36,019 nt of DNA from Rhizobiales bacterium Ga0077548 (lineage in GTDB: Bacteria; Pseudomonadota; Alphaproteobacteria; Rhizobiales; Xanthobacteraceae), in contig LNEZ01000033.1 of NCBI GenBank assembly GCA_001464215.1, positions 1 to 36,019 of the forward strand. Direction: 5' to 3'. Of this stretch, positions 1-7,346 are shown piece after piece; the stretch's first letter is position 1; each line of letters starts with the position of its first letter. Both the position numbers and the translations under genes were made by a program. The notes under the pieces are model-generated. The model was not told the origin of the DNA, searched no databases, and was given only the letters and a program-made list of their open reading frames with translations.

Positions 1-1427
1 ACCGGCTCCTGAAGCGCCAGCCGGATTTCGTCGCCGAAGGCGCGGGCGGACGCGCGGGGGTCCAGCGCGCCGGGAAGCGCGATCAGGGCCACGAACTCGT
101 CGCCGCCGAGGCGCGCAACCGTCGCGCGGTCGCTTGCGACCGCTGCGATACGCCGCGCGACCGCGGTCAGCACCTTGTCGCCCATGGCGTGGCCGAAAAT
201 ATCGTTGACCGGCTTGAAGCCGTCGAGGTCGATCGCGAGCAGTGCCTCTGGAATCAGGTTGCCGCGCTTGTCGCGCTCGGTGCCGCGGGCAAGCATCTGG
301 CGCTCCAGATAGCGGCGGTTCGGGAGACCGGTGAGGCGGTCAAGATAAGCAAGCCTCTCGAACTCAGCGATCATGGAATTGAAGCTCGCGGCGAGATCAT
401 GCAGCTCGGTCGCAACCCGCGGCGAAAGATTGACGCGTGTACCCATGCGGCCGGCCTTGAGCCGAAGCGCGGTACTGTTCAGCGTCCGCACGCCGCGCAA
501 AACGCTAAACTCCGCAACCGTAAGCGCAAGGCCGATAGAGCCCGCTGCAATCAGGAGCAGCCACGAAAGATCGACCCAGAACCGTTGCCGGATCGGCTCG
601 AGCACGGCCTCGCGGTCGAACGCCACTGCCACGGTCAATTGCATATCTTTCAGGTGAGCTAGACCGAAAATGCGCGTAACACCGAATTCCTCGATCTCGA
701 CAACCGGGGTTTTGGCCTGAAGCAGCTTGCGTAAGGTCGCATCGCTGGTGCCGGTTTCGGATACGCTGGCGCGGCCGGAATAGCGCTGATGACGCGAGAC
801 GAGGCCGCCTTCGTTATTGATAGCGAGAACCGAGCCGCCGTAGCGCTCATGGACCGCATCGGCGAGCGCGGAAATCCAGTTGAGTTCGACGCCAATGACG
901 AGCACGCCGGAAATCTGACCGATCGCGTTCTTCACCGGTAGCGCGGCGGCGACGACCGGTTGCTTCGAAATGCGGCCGATGATCGCTTCGCTGATTACGA
1001 ACTCTCCAGTTCGCATCGCGTCCTTGAAATATTGCCGGTCGGAGAAGTTCAACCCTTGTGAACCCGCGCGGCTCGAACAGATCGGTACGCCCTTGTTGTT
1101 CAAGAGGAAGAGCGAAGACGCCCAGGCCGCCTTTGCATTCACTTCCGAGAGCAGCGTTTCGCAATCCGCGCTGTGATATTGGAGGGCCGGGACGTGACGC
1201 AGCGCTTCAGCAAGGCCGCGGGAATTCATGACAAGATTTTGCTGCTGCATCGCGCCGGAGCGCGCCAGCGACTGCGCAAATTCACGCGCCTCGATGAGCG
1301 CGCGCTCGTTACTCGAGTTCAGACGCGCGAGGTACAACGCAAAAACCGGCAATGCCGCGAGCGCGACAATTGCAATCAAAAGCCAGCGAAGCCGCGCTGG
1401 CCCGCGCTGAAAATCCGCCATAGCCAT
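1..1427 (-). CDS. Membrane-anchored GGDEF diguanylate cyclase (partial, C-terminus beyond left edge)
   Basis: The minus strand is open from an ATG at 1427 to base 1 without a stop, giving about 475 residues. A second ATG at 1421 is an equally plausible start. One membrane segment lies at about residues 15-33. An extracytoplasmic sensor-like region follows, then a second membrane segment at about 287-307 and a HAMP-like linker. The GGDEF domain begins near residue 357 with LDRLTGLPNRR, and the GGDEF active-site motif is at about 441-445 (bases 93-107). GGDEF proteins of this kind make cyclic di-GMP from two GTP at the inner membrane in response to an external signal. The usual inhibitory I-site (RxxD five residues before GGDEF) is absent: those positions read S and A. 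The domain end, and any EAL domain, lie outside the window. The ligand cannot be told. Confidence 0.9.
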   Translation of the reverse strand, partial: MAMADFQRGPARLRWLLIAIVALAALPVFALYLARLNSSNERALIEAREFAQSLARSGAMQQQNLVMNSRGLAEALRHVPALQYHSADCETLLSEVNAKAAWASSLFLLNNKGVPICSSRAGSQGLNFSDRQYFKDAMRTGEFVISEAIIGRISKQPVVAAALPVKNAIGQISGVLVIGVELNWISALADAVHERYGGSVLAINNEGGLVSRHQRYSGRASVSETGTSDATLRKLLQAKTPVVEIEEFGVTRIFGLAHLKDMQLTVAVAFDREAVLEPIRQRFWVDLSWLLLIAAGSIGLALTVAEFSVLRGVRTLNSTALRLKAGRMGTRVNLSPRVATELHDLAASFNSMIAEFERLAYLDRLTGLPNRRYLERQMLARGTERDKRGNLIPEALLAIDLDGFKPVNDIFGHAMGDKVLTAVARRIAAVASDRATVARLGGDEFVALIALPGALDPRASARAFGDEIRLALQEP

Positions 1428-1621
1428 AAAAATTCCAGCCCCGAAAAAGCATTCCCTTAGCGCCAGTATGGCTTCGGTAGATTAAAATGAGCCGCTGGAG
1501 ATGATTCAAATTTGATGGAAATTCATGCCGGTCCCAGCCTGCCTGCCTATAGATATTCCATAATATGTCTTCTGCGAATCAGACTGGCAGGAAGAACTGG
1601 CCGCTTTGGGAGCCCATAAAA

Positions 1622-2416
1622 ATGCAGCCTTCGCGTGATATTGCCCGGCTCATCGAGATCATGGCGCGGCTCCGGACGCCAGAAACCGGCTGTCCGTGGG
1701 ATCTGAAGCAGAGTTTCGCGACGATCGCGCCATACACCATCGAGGAAGCCTACGAGGTCGCCGACGCGATCGCGCGCGATAATATGCAGGACTTAAGGGA
1801 CGAACTTGGCGATCTGCTGTTGCAGGTCGTTTTTCACGCCCGCATTGCTGAAGAAGCAAAAGAATTTGCGTTCGATGATGTCGTGCTCGCCATCACGGAA
1901 AAACTGATCCGCCGTCACCCGCACGTCTTTGGTGCCGAGCGCGATCTGTCGCCGGATGACGTCAAATCGCTCTGGGAAAAGATCAAGGCCGAGGAGCGCA
2001 AAGATAAACGCAGGCAAGACGAAAGCGTTCTTAATGACGTGCCTGTTGCTTTACCTGCGCTCACGCGCGCGGAGAAAATCCAGAAGCGCGCGGCGCAAGT
2101 CGGCTTTGACTGGCCGGATGTAACCGGCGTGCTCGATAAGATTCACGAAGAAATTGCGGAATTGAAAGCCGCGAATTCGCCGTCCGAGACCGAGGAAGAA
2201 ATCGGCGACCTGCTCTTTTCGCTTGTTAACTACGCGCGCCGTACGAAAATCGATCCTGAGCTCGCGCTTCGCAATGCGACCCTGAAATTCGAACGCCGAT
2301 TTCGCGGCGTTGAACGGCGCGCACTCGCCGCGGGAATACCGCTCGAACAAACGTCATTGGACGTGCTCGAAGACTACTGGCAGGCTGAGAAGCAAGCCGC
2401 GTCTTCCGGGGAATAA
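1622..2416 (+). CDS. mazG: Nucleoside triphosphate pyrophosphohydrolase MazG
   Basis: The 264-residue product matches the usual MazG length (about 263 in E. coli). MazG hydrolyses NTPs and dNTPs to monophosphates and pyrophosphate, which cleans the nucleotide pool. Two MazG-type helical repeats are visible. The first has the metal-binding acidic pattern (IEEAYEV, then RDELGDLL) and the second has HEEIAEL followed by EEEIGDLLFSL. The N-terminus RLRTPETGCPWD is typical of the family. An in-frame ATG at 1565 would add 19 residues. I prefer 1622 because the family homology begins there and GGGAG lies 9 bases upstream. The next gene starts 2 bases after the stop, so the two are probably co-transcribed. 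Confidence 0.93.
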   Translation: MQPSRDIARLIEIMARLRTPETGCPWDLKQSFATIAPYTIEEAYEVADAIARDNMQDLRDELGDLLLQVVFHARIAEEAKEFAFDDVVLAITEKLIRRHPHVFGAERDLSPDDVKSLWEKIKAEERKDKRRQDESVLNDVPVALPALTRAEKIQKRAAQVGFDWPDVTGVLDKIHEEIAELKAANSPSETEEEIGDLLFSLVNYARRTKIDPELALRNATLKFERRFRGVERRALAAGIPLEQTSLDVLEDYWQAEKQAASSGE

Positions 2417-2418
2417 AA

Positions 2419-3279
2419 ATGACTGAACCAGTCAATCCGCCTGCTCTCGCTCCCAACCCGATCTCGGTTGCCAATGCGCTGAGTGACGCGTTCTCGTACA
2501 TCACGAAAAACTTCCCTGCATTCTTCCGGCTGTCTTGGAAATACCTCGCCTTCGTCGTCGTGGTGGCCGCGCTGCTGTTCGGCGCAATCGCGTATTTTGC
2601 GCGTGAGAAGAACGAAATCGCGGCTTACGTGGTTGTTGGGGCCGGTCTGCTCGCGGGCTTTCTTGTCAGCGTGACTTACTACATCGTGATAGTCAGGAAC
2701 TGGCTGCTACAGGAAGAAATCCTATCCGTTCTTCCCGTGTTTGGTTTGTTTCTACTTCGTGTCGTTTCACTTACGGTTTTTATTGTTCTCGCAGTGGCTT
2801 TGATTTTCTTCCCGCCGCTATTCGCCGGTATTGGAATTATCGGATTGCTGACCGGCGACGGCGAGCCGTCGGGAGTACTCATTGTCGTTGCGATTATCGC
2901 ACTCATCGCGCTCGCTATATTCTCGGTAGTAGCCGCGATCTATTTGGCCGGCAGGATGATTACCTGGATGATTGCGGCAGCGGTTGGAGATAGACAGACG
3001 CTGCGCGAGGCATGGCGGGCAACCAGCGGCGCGGGCCTGCGCATTCTGGGCGGTATGCTCGGAATGACCATTCTTTTCATGATCATCGATGCCTCGATTG
3101 AAGCATCACTCAGCCCGGTGCTTGGCGTGAATGTGGAATCCTTCGAAAAGATTGCAACCGGTGCGTCGCTTCCCGCGCTGTTCTGCCTGTTGCTTGTGAA
3201 AGTGCTCGTATTCTTTCCGCAGACCGCGGCGAGCATGGTTTATTGCGCCAGCATCTACCGGCAGGCGTCAGGCCGCTGA
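2419..3279 (+). CDS. Multi-spanning membrane protein of unknown function
   Basis: This 286-residue, very hydrophobic protein has about six predicted membrane segments. They centre on residues 45-63, 73-93, 105-145 (probably two), 155-185, 205-225 and 250-275. The N-terminal stretch before the first segment resembles membrane proteins annotated as glycerophosphodiester phosphodiesterase membrane domain or DUF975-like, but I cannot assign a family with confidence. It starts 2 bases after mazG, with GGGG(A) just upstream inside the mazG end, so it is probably translated from the same message. Its last 12 bases overlap the 3' end of the convergent hflX gene. The context does not suggest a function. 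Confidence 0.8.
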   Translation: MTEPVNPPALAPNPISVANALSDAFSYITKNFPAFFRLSWKYLAFVVVVAALLFGAIAYFAREKNEIAAYVVVGAGLLAGFLVSVTYYIVIVRNWLLQEEILSVLPVFGLFLLRVVSLTVFIVLAVALIFFPPLFAGIGIIGLLTGDGEPSGVLIVVAIIALIALAIFSVVAAIYLAGRMITWMIAAAVGDRQTLREAWRATSGAGLRILGGMLGMTILFMIIDASIEASLSPVLGVNVESFEKIATGASLPALFCLLLVKVLVFFPQTAASMVYCASIYRQASGR

Positions 3280-4650
3280 CGACTTCGGCTTCATGCGGCG
3301 CCGGAACTCTTCGGCTTTCTCCGGTGCCATGCGCACTTCCACGCGAATCTGCTCGTCGCCTTTGAGCTCCTGCGAAAGCACTTCGCCGTGGCGATGCAGC
3401 CAGCTCAAATTCGCGCCATCTGCCGGGTTCAGCACAAGCGAAACGACCGGCCAGCCAGCCGCAATCTTGTCCGCGATTGCGCGCAAGAGAGTATCGAGAC
3501 CCTCACCCGTCAAAGCCGAGAGCAAAAGCGGGCGCAGCGATTCCGGAAGCCGCTTCACGTGATTGCGGGCGTTCTCCTGTGCTTCGGCGTCCAGCCTGTC
3601 GCTCTTGTTCCAGACTTCGATGATTTTCTTGGGATCGTTGATATCGATGCCGAGGTCGGCGAGCACATTGAGCACGTCCGTCGCCTGTGCCGCCGTGTCG
3701 GGATGCGAAATGTCACGGATATGCAGGATCAGATCGGCTTCGATCACCTCTTCGAGGGTCGCGCGGAATGCCGCCACCAGCAGCGTCGGAAGCTCGGATA
3801 AGAATCCAACCGTATCGGACAGGATCGCCTTTGTGCCGCCGGGTAACTCAATGCCGCGCAGGGTCGGATCGAGAGTAGCGAACAGCAAATCTTCCGCGCG
3901 CACATTTGCGGCCGTGAGCCGGTTGAACAGCGTCGATTTGCCGGCGTTGGTGTATCCGACGAGCGCCACGACCGGATAAGGCACGCGCTTGCGGTTCTGC
4001 CGGTGCAGCGCGCGCGTGCGCTTGACCGAATCGAGTTCGCGTTCGATGCGAATGATCCGCTCGTCGATCTGCCGCCGGTCCGCTTCGATCTGCGTTTCGC
4101 CGGGGCCGCCAAGAAAGCCGAAGCCGCCGCGCTGGCGCTCAAGATGGGTCCATGAACGCACGAGACGGCTGCGCTGGTAATTGAGATGCGCAAGCTCGAC
4201 CTGAAGCGTGCCCTCCTTCGTTCGCGCACGCGCGCCGAAAATTTCGAGAATAAGCCCGGTACGGTCGACGACCTTCGCGCCCCATGCCTTCTCCAGATTG
4301 CGCTGCTGCACCGGAGAGAGCGCGCAATCGACAAAGACGACGCCCGCGTCTTCCGCCTTCACGATGCCGGCGATTTCTTCGACCTTGCCGGACCCGATAT
4401 AGGTCGCGGGCCGGATCGTGCCGAGCGTAACAACGCCGGCATTCACGACTAGCAGTTCGATTGCAGCCGCAAGCCCGACCGCTTCTTCGAGCCGTGCCTG
4501 CGGGTCGCGCATATTTCCGCTGGTGTCCTTGCCACGGGCAAGCACCGGCACGACGACCGCGACCTTCGCCGCATCGCGCGCACTTGCGCCGCCGGAAGCC
4601 GGGTTCTCCGGCTTCCGCGACTTCTTATGTTTCGGTTTTCTTGGCTCCAA
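3268..4650 (-). CDS. hflX: Ribosome-associated GTPase HflX
   Basis: The product is 460 residues and HflX-family. The N-terminal HflX domain contains the glycine-rich GGPGETQIE segment (about 181-189). The G domain follows, with G1 GYTNAGKST at 232-240, G3 DTVG at 279-282 and G4 NKSD at 348-351. HflX binds the 50S ribosomal subunit and splits stalled ribosomes after stress such as heat. The start is inferred to be TTG at 4650, directly after the hfq TAG stop and in the same frame. GGAG lies about 11 bases upstream inside hfq. The first 35 or so residues are a lysine-rich, low-complexity tail. The 3' end overlaps the convergent membrane-protein gene by 12 bases. The family is certain; the start is less so. 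Confidence 0.93.
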   Translation of the reverse strand: MEPRKPKHKKSRKPENPASGGASARDAAKVAVVVPVLARGKDTSGNMRDPQARLEEAVGLAAAIELLVVNAGVVTLGTIRPATYIGSGKVEEIAGIVKAEDAGVVFVDCALSPVQQRNLEKAWGAKVVDRTGLILEIFGARARTKEGTLQVELAHLNYQRSRLVRSWTHLERQRGGFGFLGGPGETQIEADRRQIDERIIRIERELDSVKRTRALHRQNRKRVPYPVVALVGYTNAGKSTLFNRLTAANVRAEDLLFATLDPTLRGIELPGGTKAILSDTVGFLSELPTLLVAAFRATLEEVIEADLILHIRDISHPDTAAQATDVLNVLADLGIDINDPKKIIEVWNKSDRLDAEAQENARNHVKRLPESLRPLLLSALTGEGLDTLLRAIADKIAAGWPVVSLVLNPADGANLSWLHRHGEVLSQELKGDEQIRVEVRMAPEKAEEFRRRMKPKSSAA

Positions 4651-4914
4651 CTAGGCTTTGTCTCCGGCAGGAATGCTGTCGTCAGTACCCTCGAACAGCG
4701 AAATGGGAGCCCCCGGCATGATGGTCGAGATTGCGTGTTTGTACACAAGCTGACCGTGTCCGTCCCTGCGCAGCAATACGCAAAAATTATCGAACCACGT
4801 CACGACACCCTGAAGCTTGACGCCGTTCACAAGAAAAATTGTGAGCGGTGTTTTGTTCTTCCGGACATAATTTAGAAAAGTATCCTGGAGATTTTGTGTT
4901 CTATCCGCCGCCAT
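4651..4914 (-). CDS. hfq: RNA chaperone Hfq
   Basis: The 87-residue Sm-like protein starts [19 protein letters not shown]. The Sm1 region follows ([16 protein letters not shown]) and the Sm2 signature YKHAISTI is at about residues 58-65. Hfq forms hexameric rings that pair small RNAs with target messages and affect mRNA stability. In rhizobia it is known to influence nitrogen-regulated genes. I chose the ATG at 4914 because AAGGA lies about 8 bases upstream and Hfq homology begins there. A longer in-frame extension to 5034 exists but does not look like Hfq. The hflX reading frame follows immediately after the TAG stop. A 171-base spacer to the upstream aminotransferase gene leaves room for an hfq promoter. 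Confidence 0.96.
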   Translation of the reverse strand: MAADRTQNLQDTFLNYVRKNKTPLTIFLVNGVKLQGVVTWFDNFCVLLRRDGHGQLVYKHAISTIMPGAPISLFEGTDDSIPAGDKA

Positions 4915-4973
4915 GGGGATTTTCCTTCTTGGTTCGGGCGAGCGATTTCTTGAATGGCCCACTTTCAGCCATC

Positions 4974-4995
4974 CCTGTCCGGACATTACCTGTCC
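4974..4995. repeat. Short palindrome plus direct repeat in hfq leader
   Basis: Upstream of hfq, TGTCCGGACA is a perfect 10-base palindrome at 4976-4985. CCTGTCC occurs twice, at 4974-4980 and 4989-4995, with 15 bases between repeat starts. It lies 60-80 bases before the hfq start codon, where an operator could sit. No regulator is recognised, and so short a motif could be chance. Confidence 0.3.
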
Positions 4996-5085
4996 GTGAC
5001 AAGCCATTAGAGGCGTGTTCCCAGCGCTACGCAAGATTGTACCTCGTAGAATTACGACATCATTTCGCGCTGAAAAGCCAAAGGC

Positions 5086-5955
5086 TTAGACGATCTTCCG
5101 GCCAATTTCCGCCACGCGGTGGAACTCTTCCCGCAGTCGTTTTGCAACCGGCCCCGGCTTGCCCGAACCGATCTTGCGGCGATCGATGCTGATCACCGGC
5201 ATGACCGTCTGGGTTGCCGAGGTCAGAAACGCTTCGCTTGCCGCGAGCACTTCCTGGACGCTGAAGGCGCGCTCTTCCACCTTCATCTGAAGCCGCAAAG
5301 CAATCTCCTTCGCAACCGTCATGGTGATGCCGGTGAGAATCCGGTTCGAGCTCGGGCGTGTCACCAGCACGCCGTCATGCGTCACGATCCATGCGTTGGA
5401 AGCAGCACCTTCGGTGACGAAGCCTTCGGCATCGACGAACCATGCGTCTTTTGCTCCCGCGTCCTTTGCTTTCTGTCTTGCAAGCACATTTGGAAGCAAA
5501 CCGATCGTCTTGATGTCAACGCGGTCCCAGCGATCGTCCGGCACGGTGATGACCGCGATGCCCGCTCCGGCGTTTGCTTCGATCTTGCTCCGGTCAAGAG
5601 CACGAACGGTAACGACCAGCGCGGGTTTGATTGCTTGCTCTGGGAATCCGTGATCGCGCCGCGCAACGCCGCGCGTCACTTGCAGGTAGATAAGCCCGTC
5701 CCTCACCCGGTTGCGCCGAACCGTTTCTTCCATCACAAAACGCAAAGCCGAAGGCGCCAGCGGCAATGTCATCCGGAGTTCTGAAAGCGAGCGCTCCAAC
5801 CGCTGCAAGTGGCGCCGCTCGTCGACCAGCGAGCCGTTGCGGATCTCGCAGACTTCGTACACGCCGTCGCCAAGCTGATAGCCGCGATCCTCGATATGAA
5901 CGTGCGCTTCGCGGAACGGTACGTATTGTCCGTTCACATAGGCAATACGTGACAT
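5086..5955 (-). CDS. dat: D-amino acid aminotransferase (class IV PLP enzyme)
   Basis: The 289-residue protein is a fold-type IV aminotransferase. The PLP lysine is expected at K149 in DIKTIGLLPNVLARQKA, a motif typical of D-alanine aminotransferases, and GFVTEGAASNAW is the conserved cofactor-phosphate region. The enzyme moves amino groups between D-amino acids and 2-oxo acids and can supply D-glutamate or D-alanine for peptidoglycan. Branched-chain aminotransferase (IlvE) and aminodeoxychorismate lyase are relatives, but the motif wording fits Dat best. The gene follows ntrX by 9 bases in the same direction, so it is probably in the ntr transcript. Its stop codon overlaps a weak AAGCC/GGCTT hairpin (about 5073-5087). 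Confidence 0.88.
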   Translation of the reverse strand: MSRIAYVNGQYVPFREAHVHIEDRGYQLGDGVYEVCEIRNGSLVDERRHLQRLERSLSELRMTLPLAPSALRFVMEETVRRNRVRDGLIYLQVTRGVARRDHGFPEQAIKPALVVTVRALDRSKIEANAGAGIAVITVPDDRWDRVDIKTIGLLPNVLARQKAKDAGAKDAWFVDAEGFVTEGAASNAWIVTHDGVLVTRPSSNRILTGITMTVAKEIALRLQMKVEERAFSVQEVLAASEAFLTSATQTVMPVISIDRRKIGSGKPGPVAKRLREEFHRVAEIGRKIV

Positions 5956-5964
5956 ATCTTGGCC

Positions 5965-7344
5965 TTAGCGCGCGCGCTCGTCGATCCCGAGCGCCTTGAG
6001 CTTGCGATGGAGTGCCGAGCGCTCCATCCCGACAAACTCCGCAGTGCGGGAGATATTACCGCTGAACCGGTTAATCTGGGCTACGAGATACTCGCGCTCG
6101 AACACTTCGCGCGCATCGCGAAGCGGCAAGCTCATCAGTTGCTCGCCGCCGTTGCCGTTCGGCATACTCGGCACCAGCGACCCGACATCCGGCGGCAAGA
6201 GGTCCGCGGTAATCGCACTCTGCACATCGCCGCCCGCGAGAATGAGCAGCCGCTCCACGTTGTTTCGCAATTGCCGGACATTGCCCGGCCAGTCATGCGA
6301 CTGAAGAACTGCAAGTGCGTCGTCGCCGATCATGCGTTTCGTGAGGCCCGTCGTGACTGAAATCTGATCCAGAAAATGCTGCACCAGTTCCGGAACGTCT
6401 TCACGGCGCTCCGCAAGCGGCGGCACACGGATCGGCACCACGCTCAGGCGATGGAACAGGTCCTCGCGGAAGCGGCCTTCCGCGATTTCGTATTCGATAT
6501 CGCGCGCGCTCGACGAAATGATGCGAACATCGACCTGCACCTTTGTATTTCCGCTCACGCGCTGAAATGTCTGGTCGGTGAGCACACGCAAAATCCGGTT
6601 CTGCGTCTCCCGCGGCATATCGGCGATCTCGTCGATGAAGAGCGTACCGCCATCTGCTTCTTCGAGCGCGCCAACTTTGCGCGGATGTTCACTGTCGCCT
6701 TCGGTACCGAAAAGCTCGATCTCCATACGTTCCGGCGTAATCGCGGCGGCGTTAATCCCGACGAACGGCCCGCTCGCGCGCGCAGAGGAGTTATGAATGA
6801 TGCGGGCAGTGAGTTCCTTGCCCGAGCCCGAGGGGCCGACGATCAGAATGCGGCTGTTCGTGGGTGCGATGCGCTCGATGGTCTGCCGGAGCGTGTTCAT
6901 CGCAGCCGACTGACCGACTAGTTTTTGCGCCTGCGGGTTGAGCTGCTTCAGCGCATTTACCTCGCGCCGCAGCCGGAGCGTTTCGATCGCGCGGCTCGCA
7001 ACCACCACGAGGCGGTCGGCATTGAACGGTTTTTCGATGAAGTCGTATGCGCCCTGCTTGATCGCAGCAACCGCGGTTTCGATATTGCCGTGGCCAGAGA
7101 TCATCACGACCGGCAAATCCGGATGATTGGACTTGATCACATCGAGCAGCGCGAGCCCGTCGAGACGGCTCCCCTCGAGCCAAATGTCGAGCAGCACGAG
7201 TTGCGGGCGGCGCGACTCTATCGCGCCTAGCGCGTCGTCGGCGTTGCCAGCGGTGCGGACCGCATAACCCTCGTCTTCCAGAATACCCGCGACCAGTTCG
7301 CGAATATCGACTTCGTCATCAACGACTAGGATATCGTTCGCCAT
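5965..7344 (-). CDS. ntrX: Nitrogen response regulator NtrX
   Basis: The 459-residue protein has three parts. The receiver domain has phospho-acceptor D53 and conserved K105. An AAA+ domain follows, with Walker A GPSGSGKE at 170-177 and Walker B TLFIDEI at 234-240. The C-terminal helix-turn-helix lies in about the last 45 residues (NISRTAEFVGMERSALHRKL). NtrX is the partner of the NtrY kinase and acts in nitrogen and redox-related gene control in alphaproteobacteria. The GAFTGA loop that contacts sigma-54 is missing: after ELFGTEGD the chain reads SEHPRKVGALEEA. This is a known property of alphaproteobacterial NtrX, so it probably does not activate sigma-54 in the usual way. The gene starts 2 bases after ntrY. 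Confidence 0.95.
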   Translation of the reverse strand: MANDILVVDDEVDIRELVAGILEDEGYAVRTAGNADDALGAIESRRPQLVLLDIWLEGSRLDGLALLDVIKSNHPDLPVVMISGHGNIETAVAAIKQGAYDFIEKPFNADRLVVVASRAIETLRLRREVNALKQLNPQAQKLVGQSAAMNTLRQTIERIAPTNSRILIVGPSGSGKELTARIIHNSSARASGPFVGINAAAITPERMEIELFGTEGDSEHPRKVGALEEADGGTLFIDEIADMPRETQNRILRVLTDQTFQRVSGNTKVQVDVRIISSSARDIEYEIAEGRFREDLFHRLSVVPIRVPPLAERREDVPELVQHFLDQISVTTGLTKRMIGDDALAVLQSHDWPGNVRQLRNNVERLLILAGGDVQSAITADLLPPDVGSLVPSMPNGNGGEQLMSLPLRDAREVFEREYLVAQINRFSGNISRTAEFVGMERSALHRKLKALGIDERAR

Positions 7345-7346
7345 CT

